Source: an uncultured Aquimarina sp.
GTDB taxonomy: Bacteria; Bacteroidota; Bacteroidia; Flavobacteriales; Flavobacteriaceae
DNA: 64,000 bases
Assembly: GCA_947500545.1 (NCBI GenBank)
Contig: CANMSO010000005.1
Coordinates: forward strand, 310,001-374,000
Direction: 5' to 3'
The translations under genes were made by a program, and so were the position numbers. The notes beneath the pieces are model-generated. The model was not told where the DNA came from, searched no databases, and saw only the letters and a list, made by a program, of their open reading frames with translations. Shown in pieces: positions 42,986 to 51,433 of the stretch (its first letter is position 1; each line of letters begins with the position of its first letter).

Positions 42986-43366
42986 TTGATTAGGATTCTG
43001 TTCTCCATACTATTATTTGCAACCTTTGCTGTACGTCCTGTCATGGAAATCAGTACGGTACTATATTATCAACTCAACATTGATTATATCGTTGATAAAT
43101 ATTGTGTAAACAAAGAACGACCACAGTTAAACTGTAATGGAAAGTGTTATTTGATGAGTCAAATAAAAACAGAATCTCAACCTTCAAAAGAAAATTCTGA
43201 CACTATAATTATCACAGAATCATTTATCCCTTTATTTTTTCAAGAAACCACATTTAGATTAGAAAAAATTATAACCAATTATAATATTGCACATAACTGG
43301 AAACTTCATCATCTTCAATTTTTAGAAGTTTCTAATAGCATAGATCACCCTCCTCAATACATATAG
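42986..43366 (+). CDS. Small exported protein with N-C-x-G-K-C motif, upstream of TonB receptor
   Basis: 126 aa from a TTG start; the first in-frame ATG would remove the whole signal helix. Signal helix at 1-20, then 'YIVDKYCVNKERPQLNCNGKCYLM' and an acidic, then aromatic tail ending 'DHPPQYI'. Flavobacterial genomes often carry such short C-x-N-G-K-C proteins next to iron or copper TonB receptors. The cysteines might bind metal. Function unknown. Confidence 0.7.
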   Translation: MIRILFSILLFATFAVRPVMEISTVLYYQLNIDYIVDKYCVNKERPQLNCNGKCYLMSQIKTESQPSKENSDTIIITESFIPLFFQETTFRLEKIITNYNIAHNWKLHHLQFLEVSNSIDHPPQYI

Positions 43367-43487
43367 ATTCATACATGTTTATTTATTTCTAAATCTAGCG
43401 ATTAGGTTTAGAATATCTTTTTATGAATAATTTTCAAAGGAATCACATAGTACAAAATTCCTAAGAAACAACTATATATAATAATTA

Positions 43488-45626
43488 ATGAAAAAATATA
43501 TTCTACTCGTATTATCGTGTACGAGTTTCTTGAATTATGCCCAACAATCATATCAGGAAAAAGTAACAGATAGCGTAACTCTTGATGAAGTTTTGGTTAC
43601 CTCGGCTAGTAGAGAAATACAAAAACGATCAGAAGTACCAGGATCTATTGCAACTATCAATGCAAAAACAATAAAGGAAACTAAAGCGTTTGGTATTGAT
43701 CAATTGGTAAATCAAGTCCCTGGAGTATTTATGTCTACATCTAGAGCAGCTAGTAATGAACAACATTTTATGGCAGTGCGCTCTCCTATTTCAACAAAAG
43801 CATTGTTTTTATATCTGGAAGATGGATTACAAATTCGCCCTACTTCGGTATTTAATCATAATGCTTTATTAGAAATGAATGATATTTCATTTGGCCGTGT
43901 TGAAGTTCTAAAAGGACCGGCATCCAGCATTTATGGTAGCGAAGCTATTGGTGGTAGTTTTAATTTCATTACAAAAAAACCTACAGAGAAGCTTAGTGGT
44001 AGTCTTGGTTTTCAAACCAATGATTTAGGATTGACTAGATATGAATTTGAAGTTTCAGATCAGGTCAACAAAAAACTCGGCTTCTATCTGGGTGGTCAAT
44101 ATGGTGAACGTGCTGGGGGTCCAATTGAGCATAGCGACTATGAAAAAACGGCCGTAACTTTTAAAACCGTTTATGATATAAATGAAACCACCAAATGGTC
44201 CACGGTTTTCGATGTGGTAGATTATAGGTCCGATATGACTGGTTCACTAAGTGAAGCTGATTACAACGGTGGGAACTATGAAAGTGATCAAACTTTTACA
44301 GAACGAGAAGCTATATCTTTTAGAGCTAGAACAACGTTAGACAAACTATGGGGTGACAACAATAAAACTTCTTTTAATTTTATTGTTAGAGACAACCGAA
44401 TGGATCAAAATCCTTCATATAGAGTTCGTCAAACAAGAGAAAATGGTCAATTAACGGGTTTTGGTACTGGAGAAGTGAATTCTAACCAGTTTAGGAGTTT
44501 TGTAGGACTAATTCAACATAAACTCGACTTCGAATTTGCAAATTCGTCATTGATCATTGGAGCTACAGCTGATTATTCTCCACAAGAGTATGTATCAGAA
44601 ACAATTGATGTTGTAGTAGATATAGAAACAGGTAGAAACACTGGTTTTAGTATTAATACAGGAGATTTTATTCTGAATTATGATGCTAATATTTTTAATT
44701 ATGCCGGATTCTTCCAGTATGAAATATCACCCGCTGATGCACTAAAAGTTACCGCCGCATTAAGGTATGATGGATTTGAGTATGATTATGATAATCTTGC
44801 AGACGGAATAGTAGGTGTTGACGATTCTGTAGATAATTTTAATAACCTTACTCCAAAATTAGGTGTTAATTATAATTTCACCAAAAAGGCCGGAGTTTAT
44901 ACAAATTATTCTCAAGGTTTTACTCCTCCTCAGGTTTCTACACTTTATCGCAATCGAGATGAGTTACGCGGTATAAAACCAAGTCGATACCATAACTATG
45001 AAATTGGAGGTTATTTTACCGTACCCTCTAAAATTAAGCTAGACGCAGCTATTTATGTTCTGGAAGGAAATAATACATTAATTACTTTACGAGATGAAAA
45101 TGACCTGTTTTTTAATACCAATGCTGGTAAAACCAGATCATATGGTGTAGAATATGGGTTAACCTGGTTTCCTATCAAAGAACTATCTATAACACATAAC
45201 GGCAGCTATGCTATGCACCGTTATGTCGATTTTTTTGATAATGGAGTAGATTATTCTGATACCGATAGAGAAACAGCTCCTAATTTATTAGGTACTTCTT
45301 TGATCACGTATCGTAAGAATTTTGAAAATGATTTTGGGTTTAGTCTTACTGCAGAGCATGAACTAGTGGGTAAGTACAATACCAGTTTTGAAAATCAAAT
45401 AGATAATGAAGATGGCACCTCTAGCACAGCTACTTATCCAGGGCATAACGTTTTTAATCTAAGAGCAAGTGTAAACTACAAAAGTTTTGAATTATGGACA
45501 CATGCTCTTAATGTTTTTGATGAATTGTATGCAGCACGAGCTTCGTTTAATCGATTCAGAGGAGAAAATAGCTATACAATAGGTAATCCAAGAGCGTTTC
45601 ATTTTGGAGCAAGGTATAATTTTTAG
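43488..45626 (+). CDS. TonB-dependent outer-membrane receptor (iron-type)
   Basis: 712 aa. Signal peptide at 1-18, a TonB-box-like 'TLDEVLVTSASREIQ' near 30-44, a plug domain ('QLVNQVPGVFMSTSRAASNEQ', 'RVEVLKGPASSIYGSEAIGG') and a 22-strand barrel ending 'FHFGARYNF'. It lacks a carboxypeptidase-like N-terminal domain, unlike SusC-type receptors. With the PepSY protein next door it is most likely a siderophore or heme/iron receptor; the ligand is unknown. Confidence 0.93.
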   Translation: MKKYILLVLSCTSFLNYAQQSYQEKVTDSVTLDEVLVTSASREIQKRSEVPGSIATINAKTIKETKAFGIDQLVNQVPGVFMSTSRAASNEQHFMAVRSPISTKALFLYLEDGLQIRPTSVFNHNALLEMNDISFGRVEVLKGPASSIYGSEAIGGSFNFITKKPTEKLSGSLGFQTNDLGLTRYEFEVSDQVNKKLGFYLGGQYGERAGGPIEHSDYEKTAVTFKTVYDINETTKWSTVFDVVDYRSDMTGSLSEADYNGGNYESDQTFTEREAISFRARTTLDKLWGDNNKTSFNFIVRDNRMDQNPSYRVRQTRENGQLTGFGTGEVNSNQFRSFVGLIQHKLDFEFANSSLIIGATADYSPQEYVSETIDVVVDIETGRNTGFSINTGDFILNYDANIFNYAGFFQYEISPADALKVTAALRYDGFEYDYDNLADGIVGVDDSVDNFNNLTPKLGVNYNFTKKAGVYTNYSQGFTPPQVSTLYRNRDELRGIKPSRYHNYEIGGYFTVPSKIKLDAAIYVLEGNNTLITLRDENDLFFNTNAGKTRSYGVEYGLTWFPIKELSITHNGSYAMHRYVDFFDNGVDYSDTDRETAPNLLGTSLITYRKNFENDFGFSLTAEHELVGKYNTSFENQIDNEDGTSSTATYPGHNVFNLRASVNYKSFELWTHALNVFDELYAARASFNRFRGENSYTIGNPRAFHFGARYNF

Positions 45627-45632
45627 TAACCA

Positions 45633-45662
45633 AATCTCACGGGTTTTAGGACCCGTGAGATT
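45633..45662 (+). terminator. 12-bp hairpin between TonB receptor and PepSY genes
   Basis: AATCTCACGGGT (45633-45644) pairs with ACCCGTGAGATT (45651-45662) around a 6-nt loop. There is no clean T-tract, so it may act as a partial attenuator or mRNA-stability hairpin and reduce expression of the downstream genes. Confidence 0.6.
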
Positions 45663-45677
45663 CAATTTACTTAAACA

Positions 45678-46916
45678 ATGAAAAAAAATGAAAAATTAAA
45701 TAAATGGCTTTGGAAATGGCATTTTATTGCTGGGATTGTTTCGCTTCCGTTTATACTTATACTATCATTAACAGGAGCAATTTATCTTTTCAAAAGTGAT
45801 TATGAAAAACCCAGACAACAACATATTAAAGAAGTTGTTGTGACTGGAAAACCTATACCATTTCAAAAACAATGGGAAATTGCCAACGCGATGGCTACTA
45901 AAAAACCAAATTCAATGGTATTATCCACATCGGCCAATCAAGCTAGTGAGTTTATATCTGGTCGTTTTGGAGGAAAAAGTAGCTTATATGTAAACCCATA
46001 TTCAGGAGAAGTTTCGGGAGAAATTGTCTCCAGTAAAACCGATATGTTCAAAATAAGAAAACTGCACGGAGAACTGCTAATGGGTAAGTTTGGTACTAAA
46101 ATCATAGAACTTATTGCCAGTTGGATGGTGGTTTTGATCATAACGGGGCTTTATGTTTGGTGGCCAGGACGCGGATGGAGTCTAAAAGGGTTTTTTATTC
46201 CAAGAATAAAAGAAGGAAAAAGAACGTTCTTTAGAGATCTACATTCAATCTCCGGATTTTGGATTTCTGGTCTATTAATACTCATTTTGGCAGGCGGTTT
46301 TCCTTGGACAGATGTATTTGGAGAAAGTTTCAAACAACTACAAAAAATAACCAATACTGGTTATCCCAAAACTTGGGAAGGTCGTCAATTACAATCCAAA
46401 CCAAATGGTAAATCATTGTCATTAGATCAAATGGTTTCCAAAGCCGAAGAACTTCAGTTTCCAGGAAAAGTAACTGTCCATTTTCCAAAAGGACCAAAAG
46501 GCGTTTTTAGTGTATCAAACATAAATCCATCAGATTTAGATACTCAAAAAAAGATTCATTTTGATCAATATTCTGGAGAACAAATTTTATCGAATAATTG
46601 GCAGGATGTTGGCGTTTTAATGAGAAGTAGAATGTGGGTAATGGCTTTTCATCAGGGAGAGTTTGGAAGGTGGAACTGGTGGTTAATGCTATTTACCGCA
46701 ATTGCATTAGCTATTATGAGTATTTCGGCACTGGTATCTTACGTCATACGAAAACGTAAAAACTCCTGGGGAACACCAAAAGTACCAACAAGTTTCAAAA
46801 TTGGATATGGTATAATCATTATAGTAGGTATTCTTGCTATTATGTTTCCGCTATTTGGTGTTAGTCTACTATTAATTGCCATTATGAATCGAAAGCAATC
46901 CTTAAAACCTAATTAA
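45678..46916 (+). CDS. PepSY-associated TM (PiuB-like) membrane protein
   Basis: 412 aa. Four main helices (about 17-38, 160-180, 205-225, 330-355) and an extra C-terminal helix. Family features are 'WHFIAGIVSLPFILILSLTGAIYLFK', 'LHGELLMGKFG', 'RDLHSISGFW' with paired histidines, and 'MAFHQGEFGRWN'. PepSY_TM/PiuB proteins accompany siderophore receptors and several act as inner-membrane ferric-siderophore reductases. The histidines could ligate heme. Confidence 0.9.
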   Translation: MKKNEKLNKWLWKWHFIAGIVSLPFILILSLTGAIYLFKSDYEKPRQQHIKEVVVTGKPIPFQKQWEIANAMATKKPNSMVLSTSANQASEFISGRFGGKSSLYVNPYSGEVSGEIVSSKTDMFKIRKLHGELLMGKFGTKIIELIASWMVVLIITGLYVWWPGRGWSLKGFFIPRIKEGKRTFFRDLHSISGFWISGLLILILAGGFPWTDVFGESFKQLQKITNTGYPKTWEGRQLQSKPNGKSLSLDQMVSKAEELQFPGKVTVHFPKGPKGVFSVSNINPSDLDTQKKIHFDQYSGEQILSNNWQDVGVLMRSRMWVMAFHQGEFGRWNWWLMLFTAIALAIMSISALVSYVIRKRKNSWGTPKVPTSFKIGYGIIIIVGILAIMFPLFGVSLLLIAIMNRKQSLKPN

Positions 46917-46917
46917 T

Positions 46918-47046
46918 ATGTTAACTTATATTTTAATTGCAGCAATTGCCTTTTGTATTTTCCAGATAATTTTACAAAGCCGTAAAATGAATAAAATCGG
47001 GAAGCAGTTTAAAGAAACAAAACTTCAACAAGAAGAAGAAAAATAA
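46918..47046 (+). CDS. 42-residue single-helix membrane protein in the iron operon
   Basis: It starts 1 bp after the PepSY gene stop. One helix (residues 3-19, LTYILIAAIAFCIFQII) is followed by a charged tail ending QQEEEK. Tight spacing in the operon argues for a real gene; it is probably a small accessory subunit of the PepSY protein. Confidence 0.6.
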   Translation: MLTYILIAAIAFCIFQIILQSRKMNKIGKQFKETKLQQEEEK

Positions 47047-47076
47047 TACCTTTAAAACAACAAAAAATCAATACTT

Positions 47077-47505
47077 ATGAAATCACAATTTTTATATTCG
47101 ACACTCGCCTTAATTTTATTATTTATATCGTGTAATCAACTGTCTAAAGAAGAACAGGAGTTTGATGCTCTAATGCAAAAGGTGATAGATGTTCACGATG
47201 AAGTAATGCCAAAAATGGGCGAAATGAGTACTTTGATCAAAGAGTTAGAATCTAAAATTGATACGACAGCTTCAGGAAAATCTCATGCCAAAGCTCAGGA
47301 AAACCTTAAAGATTCGTATGATTTTATGATGGAATGGATGGGTGATTTTAGTGAAAAATTCCCACATACAAAGGAAAAAATGAGTTCCGAAAAAATGACT
47401 ACACAAATGAAATTACTTAAAGAAGAAGAAGTTGAAGTAAATAAACTAAGAGATCAAATCAATATAAGCATCAAGGAAGCTAAGACGCTATTAGAAAAGT
47501 CATAG
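47077..47505 (+). CDS. Helical lipoprotein of unknown function
   Basis: 142 aa. Lipobox in 'LILLFISCNQ' (Cys19). The mature part is entirely helical and charged, with 'LMQKVIDVHDEVMPKMGEM' and 'MMEWMGDFSEKFPH'. Such short Met-rich lipoproteins are frequent near metal-uptake genes in flavobacteria. It follows the 42-residue gene by 30 bp, so it may be the last gene of the iron operon. Confidence 0.7.
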   Translation: MKSQFLYSTLALILLFISCNQLSKEEQEFDALMQKVIDVHDEVMPKMGEMSTLIKELESKIDTTASGKSHAKAQENLKDSYDFMMEWMGDFSEKFPHTKEKMSSEKMTTQMKLLKEEEVEVNKLRDQINISIKEAKTLLEKS

Positions 47506-47573
47506 CAGGCTGTTGCTTTATTATTTGCAAAAAAGTTTTACTTTAGCGGTTGCAACAAATCATATTAAAATCG

Positions 47574-48401
47574 ATGAAAAAAATTATTTTATTTGCCACT
47601 GTATTGTTTATTTCGATCTCGTCTGTAAATGCTCAGAAAAAAAAAGATCTTCTTGACGAAATAAATAAACTAAGATCAGAACTAAAGACAACCAAAGGAG
47701 AGTTAAACGATTCTCGTAAAAAAGAAAAAGCCACTCTTACGCGTATTGAAACCATGGAAAATCAGGTTAAAGACCTTAAAGAGACTAATGCTACTCTTTT
47801 AGCCAATATGGGAAATTTTACTGAACTGTCTAAAAAGAAAGCTCAAAATCTTGAGTCTTCTTTAGAAAGTCTTCAGGAAAAAGACAAACAGCTTAAAACT
47901 ATTAATGATGCCATAAGTGATAGTGATGCTTCTAAATTAGAAACCTTAAAAGTTTTAAAGAACGCATTAGGAGATCAAGCTAATACTATTGCCATAAAAA
48001 ATGGAAGCGTACTCATAACCTTAGCGAATACCATGCTATTTGGTGACAATGATAAAAGCTATGTTCTTGATGAAAAAGCAAAAGGCATATTAGGTAAAAT
48101 AGCAAGCGCATTGAATGCAAAGCCAGATTTGAAAATAATTGTTGAAGGAAATAGCAATGCTCTTAATATCAAGGATAAAAGTACAACCGATAATTGGGAT
48201 CTAAGTGCCAAACAGGCTGCCGCTGTAGTAAGAGCACTGCAAAATGATTTTAAAGTAGATCCAAAAAGAATGGAAGTTCTGGGAAAAAGTGAATATGGTT
48301 CAGAAAGCATCGAAACTTCGACTAGAATTATAATAGATGCTAAGTTTGATGAGTTTTATGGTCTTGTAAAAGAAAACATGAAAAATGCATCTAAAGGATA
48401 A
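47574..48401 (+). CDS. OmpA-family protein with coiled coil
   Basis: 275 aa from the ATG at 47574; an upstream in-frame start at 47550 would spoil the signal peptide. Signal peptide at 1-20, a coiled coil at ~24-110 and an OmpA-like C-terminal domain at ~140-265 ('VLITLANTMLFGDNDKSYVLDEKAKGILGKIASAL', 'WDLSAKQAAAVVRALQ'). It would anchor the outer membrane to peptidoglycan. The last strand reads 'STRIIID', a slightly divergent form. Confidence 0.88.
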   Translation: MKKIILFATVLFISISSVNAQKKKDLLDEINKLRSELKTTKGELNDSRKKEKATLTRIETMENQVKDLKETNATLLANMGNFTELSKKKAQNLESSLESLQEKDKQLKTINDAISDSDASKLETLKVLKNALGDQANTIAIKNGSVLITLANTMLFGDNDKSYVLDEKAKGILGKIASALNAKPDLKIIVEGNSNALNIKDKSTTDNWDLSAKQAAAVVRALQNDFKVDPKRMEVLGKSEYGSESIETSTRIIIDAKFDEFYGLVKENMKNASKG

Positions 48402-48425
48402 GTAAACTAACTACAATTTTATATT

Positions 48426-48457
48426 AAATCCGATCTATATGATCGGATTTTTTTATT
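48426..48457 (+). terminator. Hairpin terminator with T-tract
   Basis: AAATCCGATC (48426-48435) pairs with GATCGGATTT (48441-48450) and is followed by TTTTTT. It lies 24 bp after the OmpA-family stop. Confidence 0.85.
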
Positions 48458-48514
48458 CCCTACACCCAAGATTTAACATGAGCTTTTGGATGTTATTTTT
48501 AATAATTTAATATA

Positions 48515-48536
48515 TTTACGTAACTAGTTACGTAAA
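48515..48536. promoter_or_regulatory. Perfect 22-bp palindrome, probable MarR autoregulatory operator
   Basis: TTTACGTAACT at 48515-48525 is followed directly by its exact complement AGTTACGTAAA at 48526-48536. It ends 11 bp before the start of the MarR-GNAT gene. It overlaps where the promoter must be, the classic place for MarR self-repression. Confidence 0.7.
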
Positions 48537-48547
48537 CAATTATATAA

Positions 48548-49519
48548 ATGAATTTTTTTGACAATGTTGGCTTTATGGCTATCGGTACCAGGCTAAGAAT
48601 GCTTAGCGAAAAAATGACCGAAGATGCTTCAAAAATCTATGAAATGTATAACGTTGATTTAAAACCTAAATGGTTTCCTGTTTTTTACGTTTTATCCCAA
48701 AATGAAGAAAAACCCATTACTATAATCGCCAATGAAATTGGGCACTCTCACCCTTCTGTAAGCAAAATCGTAAAGGAGATGATTAAAGCAGGAATTCTAT
48801 CCGAAAAAAAAGATACAAACGATGGAAGAAAGAACAATATAAAGCTTACCAAAAAAGGCAAGACAATTGCTGATCAAATTAAGGATCAGTACATAGATGT
48901 AGAAAATGCAGTGGGAGAAACTCTAGATCAAAGCAGGCACAATATGTGGCGAGCCATGGAAGAATTCGAATTCTTACTTGATCAAAAATCGATGCTCCAA
49001 CGTGTTACTGAACAGAAGAAAGCCAGAGAAGCAAAACAAGTAAAAATTATACCCTATACTCCCAAATATAAGACATTATTTAAGCAGCTCAATGAAGAAT
49101 GGATTAGGGCACATTTCAAAATGGAAGAAACAGATCGAAAATCTCTTGATAATCCGAAAGAGTATATCTTGGACAAAGGCGGTGAAATATTGATTGCATT
49201 ATATAAAGAAGAACCTGTTGGTGTTTGTGCTTTGATAAAAATGGAAGATCCAAACTATGATTTTGAGCTTGCCAAGATGGCCGTTTCTCCCAAAGCAAAA
49301 GGAAAAGGCATTGGTTGGATTCTTGGTGATGCTATTATCAAAAAAGCGCAAGTACTGGGTGCGCAAAAAATTTATTTAGAAAGTAATACCGTTCTAAAAC
49401 CGGCAATTAATCTATATCATAAACTAGGGTTCAAAAAAGTAATTGGACATCCCACACCATACGAACGATGTAATATCCAGATGGAATTAGAATTAAAAAA
49501 TTACCCAAAGATTAATTAA
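48548..49519 (+). CDS. Fused MarR-type regulator and GNAT N-acetyltransferase
   Basis: 323 aa. Residues ~1-150 are a MarR winged helix ('ITIIANEIGHSHPSVSKIVKEMIKAGIL', 'DTNDGRKNNIKLTKKGK'). Residues ~165-318 are a GNAT domain with 'MAVSPKAKGKGIGWILGDAIIKKA' and 'LESNTVLKPAINLYHKLGFKK'. The fusion is a known but minor bacterial architecture in which the acetyltransferase may modify the molecule the regulator senses. A perfect palindrome in its promoter suggests autoregulation. Confidence 0.92.
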   Translation: MNFFDNVGFMAIGTRLRMLSEKMTEDASKIYEMYNVDLKPKWFPVFYVLSQNEEKPITIIANEIGHSHPSVSKIVKEMIKAGILSEKKDTNDGRKNNIKLTKKGKTIADQIKDQYIDVENAVGETLDQSRHNMWRAMEEFEFLLDQKSMLQRVTEQKKAREAKQVKIIPYTPKYKTLFKQLNEEWIRAHFKMEETDRKSLDNPKEYILDKGGEILIALYKEEPVGVCALIKMEDPNYDFELAKMAVSPKAKGKGIGWILGDAIIKKAQVLGAQKIYLESNTVLKPAINLYHKLGFKKVIGHPTPYERCNIQMELELKNYPKIN

Positions 49520-49538
49520 AATATATGGACTTTGTTTT

Positions 49539-49617
49539 CGGTGATGGAAAGGAGTTGAATATAAAAATCCTTCATAATGGATTTGTTTACATGTTTCACC
49601 TCAACTCCCCCATCCCG
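49539..49617. ncRNA. Candidate structured element: long interrupted stem
   Basis: Three consecutive helices can form: CGG (49539-49541) with CCG (49615-49617), GATGG (49543-49547) with CCATC (49610-49614), and GGAGTTGA (49551-49558) with TCAACTCC (49601-49608). An inner AAATCC/GGATTT hairpin lies at 49565-49584. It lies 20 bp after the MarR-GNAT gene and has no T-tract. It could be a terminator variant or a small RNA. No known family was recognised. Confidence 0.35.
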
Positions 49618-49776
49618 AATTCTTTATCTTCAGAGAGCTACCCATATGTTGATCAGACAAGAATTCAAACTTGATCGGCTTCAGAAATAATGTTTCGAAA
49701 TTATCAAAACAAAATAGCTCTATCTATTTATATTTAATAAATAAACATAATGTCGTTTTCAAAAACAAGTATTATT

Positions 49777-49784
49777 TATATTTG
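49777..49784 (+). promoter_or_regulatory. TATATTTG -7 element immediately before the second TPR-HTH gene
   Basis: An exact TAnnTTTG match ending 5 bp before the ATG at 49790. If used, transcription would begin at or next to the start codon, giving a leaderless mRNA. Confidence 0.4.
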
Positions 49785-49789
49785 TTGTC

Positions 49790-51406
49790 ATGAAATTTTC
49801 TTTATTCATTATCGTTTTTCTCTCTATGTTTTCTTTTGCAAAAGGGCAGCAGAAATCTGAAAATTTGGACACTCAAGATAGTTTAGAGGTTGAGAAATTG
49901 TATGGGCTTGCCAAAGAAAATTCTGATCGTCGACCAAGTGAAGCTAAAAAGTACCTCTATCAACTTGTCCGGTATATTGATAGTATCGTAGTTCCTCGAC
50001 AATCAAAAAATAATTACTTCAATAAAAAGAAAGCAGATGCGTATCACTTCCTAAGCTATTATGAACGTAGAGAGCATAATTTTGATGAAGCGGCAATATT
50101 AGCACAAAAAAGTATTGATATAAAACTTAAAAACGGGTTAGACTCTTTATTAGCTACGTCCTACCATCAAAAGGCCAAAGCTTGGATTTCTGTTATAAAT
50201 TCTATGGAAGATGGTATCAAACAACTCGAAAAAGCCGAACAGGTCGCTATAAAACACAAACAAACAAAGCAGTTGTTAGAGATCTATAGCTCGTTTGGGT
50301 CTGCTTATGGGGTAACAAGCGATACGGTTAACGCTATGAAGTATTATAATAAATCTATCTGCCTGGTTGATTCTATAGGGACAGATTATCAAAAAGCCGC
50401 GATGTATGCTAATTATGCGAGTATCCTAAGGCGTTTTAATGACTACAAAGGTAACTTACCATATTTGCAGAAGGCCATAGCCCTGCACAAGAAAAACAAC
50501 AATAAAATAGGTTTAGAGTCTGGTTTATATGCGCTAGGAGTTCACTATACTAAAGTAGACCAACCGCAAAAAGGCATAACGTATTTAAAACAAGCCATTA
50601 ATCTATGCCAAGAGCTCAAAAGTGAAGCTGTCTTACCTTTTAGATACCTTGCCTTAAGCAGAAGTTATGAAGCTTTAGGAAACTATAAAGAGAGCTATGT
50701 CGCATATTTAGAATATCATAGGTTATTAGAAAAACGCAATGATGTTGAAGAAGCGAAAAAGTTAGCCAAGCTTGAAACCACCTATGCGTACGAGAAACAA
50801 AAAGTACGAGACAGCTTAGAATTTGTAACAGAAAAACGCGAACTAGCTTTGATTACCGAGTCTGAAACGGCTAAGAAACGCTTATATCTAACTTTACTGA
50901 TCACTACAGTTATGGGAGGATTGATTATTGGATACCTTATCCGAAGAATCTATAAGAACAGAGTTCGTATCGCAAAAGAAGAATTAGAAAAAAATAAACA
51001 AGAATTAACAGATTTCACCAAACAACTCATCGAAAAAAGTAATGCGCAGGAGGCATTGACCAAAGAGTTAACAGAACTAAAAAAAGATGTAGGAGAAAAA
51101 GAGTCTATTCATAAACTTCAAGATCTAGCTACTTCAAAGATTTTAACCAAGGATGATTGGTACGTTTTCAAAGAAAAATTCACCACTGTTTACCCTCTTT
51201 TTTACAGCATTATAAAAAACAAAGGATATATACTTTCCAAATCAGAGGAGCGTTTGGTTGCAATGGAAAAGCTTGGATTAGACACGAAAGAGATTGCCAA
51301 TATGTTGGCCATTTCTGAAGATAGTGTGATGATGAATCGATACCGTTTACGTAAAAAAATCAATGCTCCCAAAGGAGCACCGATTCTTGACTATCTTGAA
51401 GACTAA
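49790..51406 (+). CDS. Second membrane TPR regulator with C-terminal LuxR-like HTH
   Basis: 538 aa. Signal peptide at 1-19 (ending KGQ), TPR units at ~65-320 ('AAMYANYASILRRFNDYKGN', 'LESGLYALGVHYTKVDQPQK'), one membrane helix (~366-384), a coiled coil and a C-terminal HTH (~485-535, 'LVAMEKLGLDTKEIANMLAI', 'SEDSVMMNRYRLRKKI'). It has the same architecture as the 33849 protein. It lies next to the surface-protein region, separated only by the leftward receptor operon with which it converges, so it may help control it. Confidence 0.87.
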   Translation: MKFSLFIIVFLSMFSFAKGQQKSENLDTQDSLEVEKLYGLAKENSDRRPSEAKKYLYQLVRYIDSIVVPRQSKNNYFNKKKADAYHFLSYYERREHNFDEAAILAQKSIDIKLKNGLDSLLATSYHQKAKAWISVINSMEDGIKQLEKAEQVAIKHKQTKQLLEIYSSFGSAYGVTSDTVNAMKYYNKSICLVDSIGTDYQKAAMYANYASILRRFNDYKGNLPYLQKAIALHKKNNNKIGLESGLYALGVHYTKVDQPQKGITYLKQAINLCQELKSEAVLPFRYLALSRSYEALGNYKESYVAYLEYHRLLEKRNDVEEAKKLAKLETTYAYEKQKVRDSLEFVTEKRELALITESETAKKRLYLTLLITTVMGGLIIGYLIRRIYKNRVRIAKEELEKNKQELTDFTKQLIEKSNAQEALTKELTELKKDVGEKESIHKLQDLATSKILTKDDWYVFKEKFTTVYPLFYSIIKNKGYILSKSEERLVAMEKLGLDTKEIANMLAISEDSVMMNRYRLRKKINAPKGAPILDYLED

Positions 51407-51433
51407 AAAGAAAGTTCTGTATTTGTATTTTAC

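Noticed and set aside
49525..49674. 49-codon frame downstream of the MarR-GNAT gene
   Set aside because: It runs across a long inverted repeat and has no signal or motif; a structured RNA explains the sequence better.
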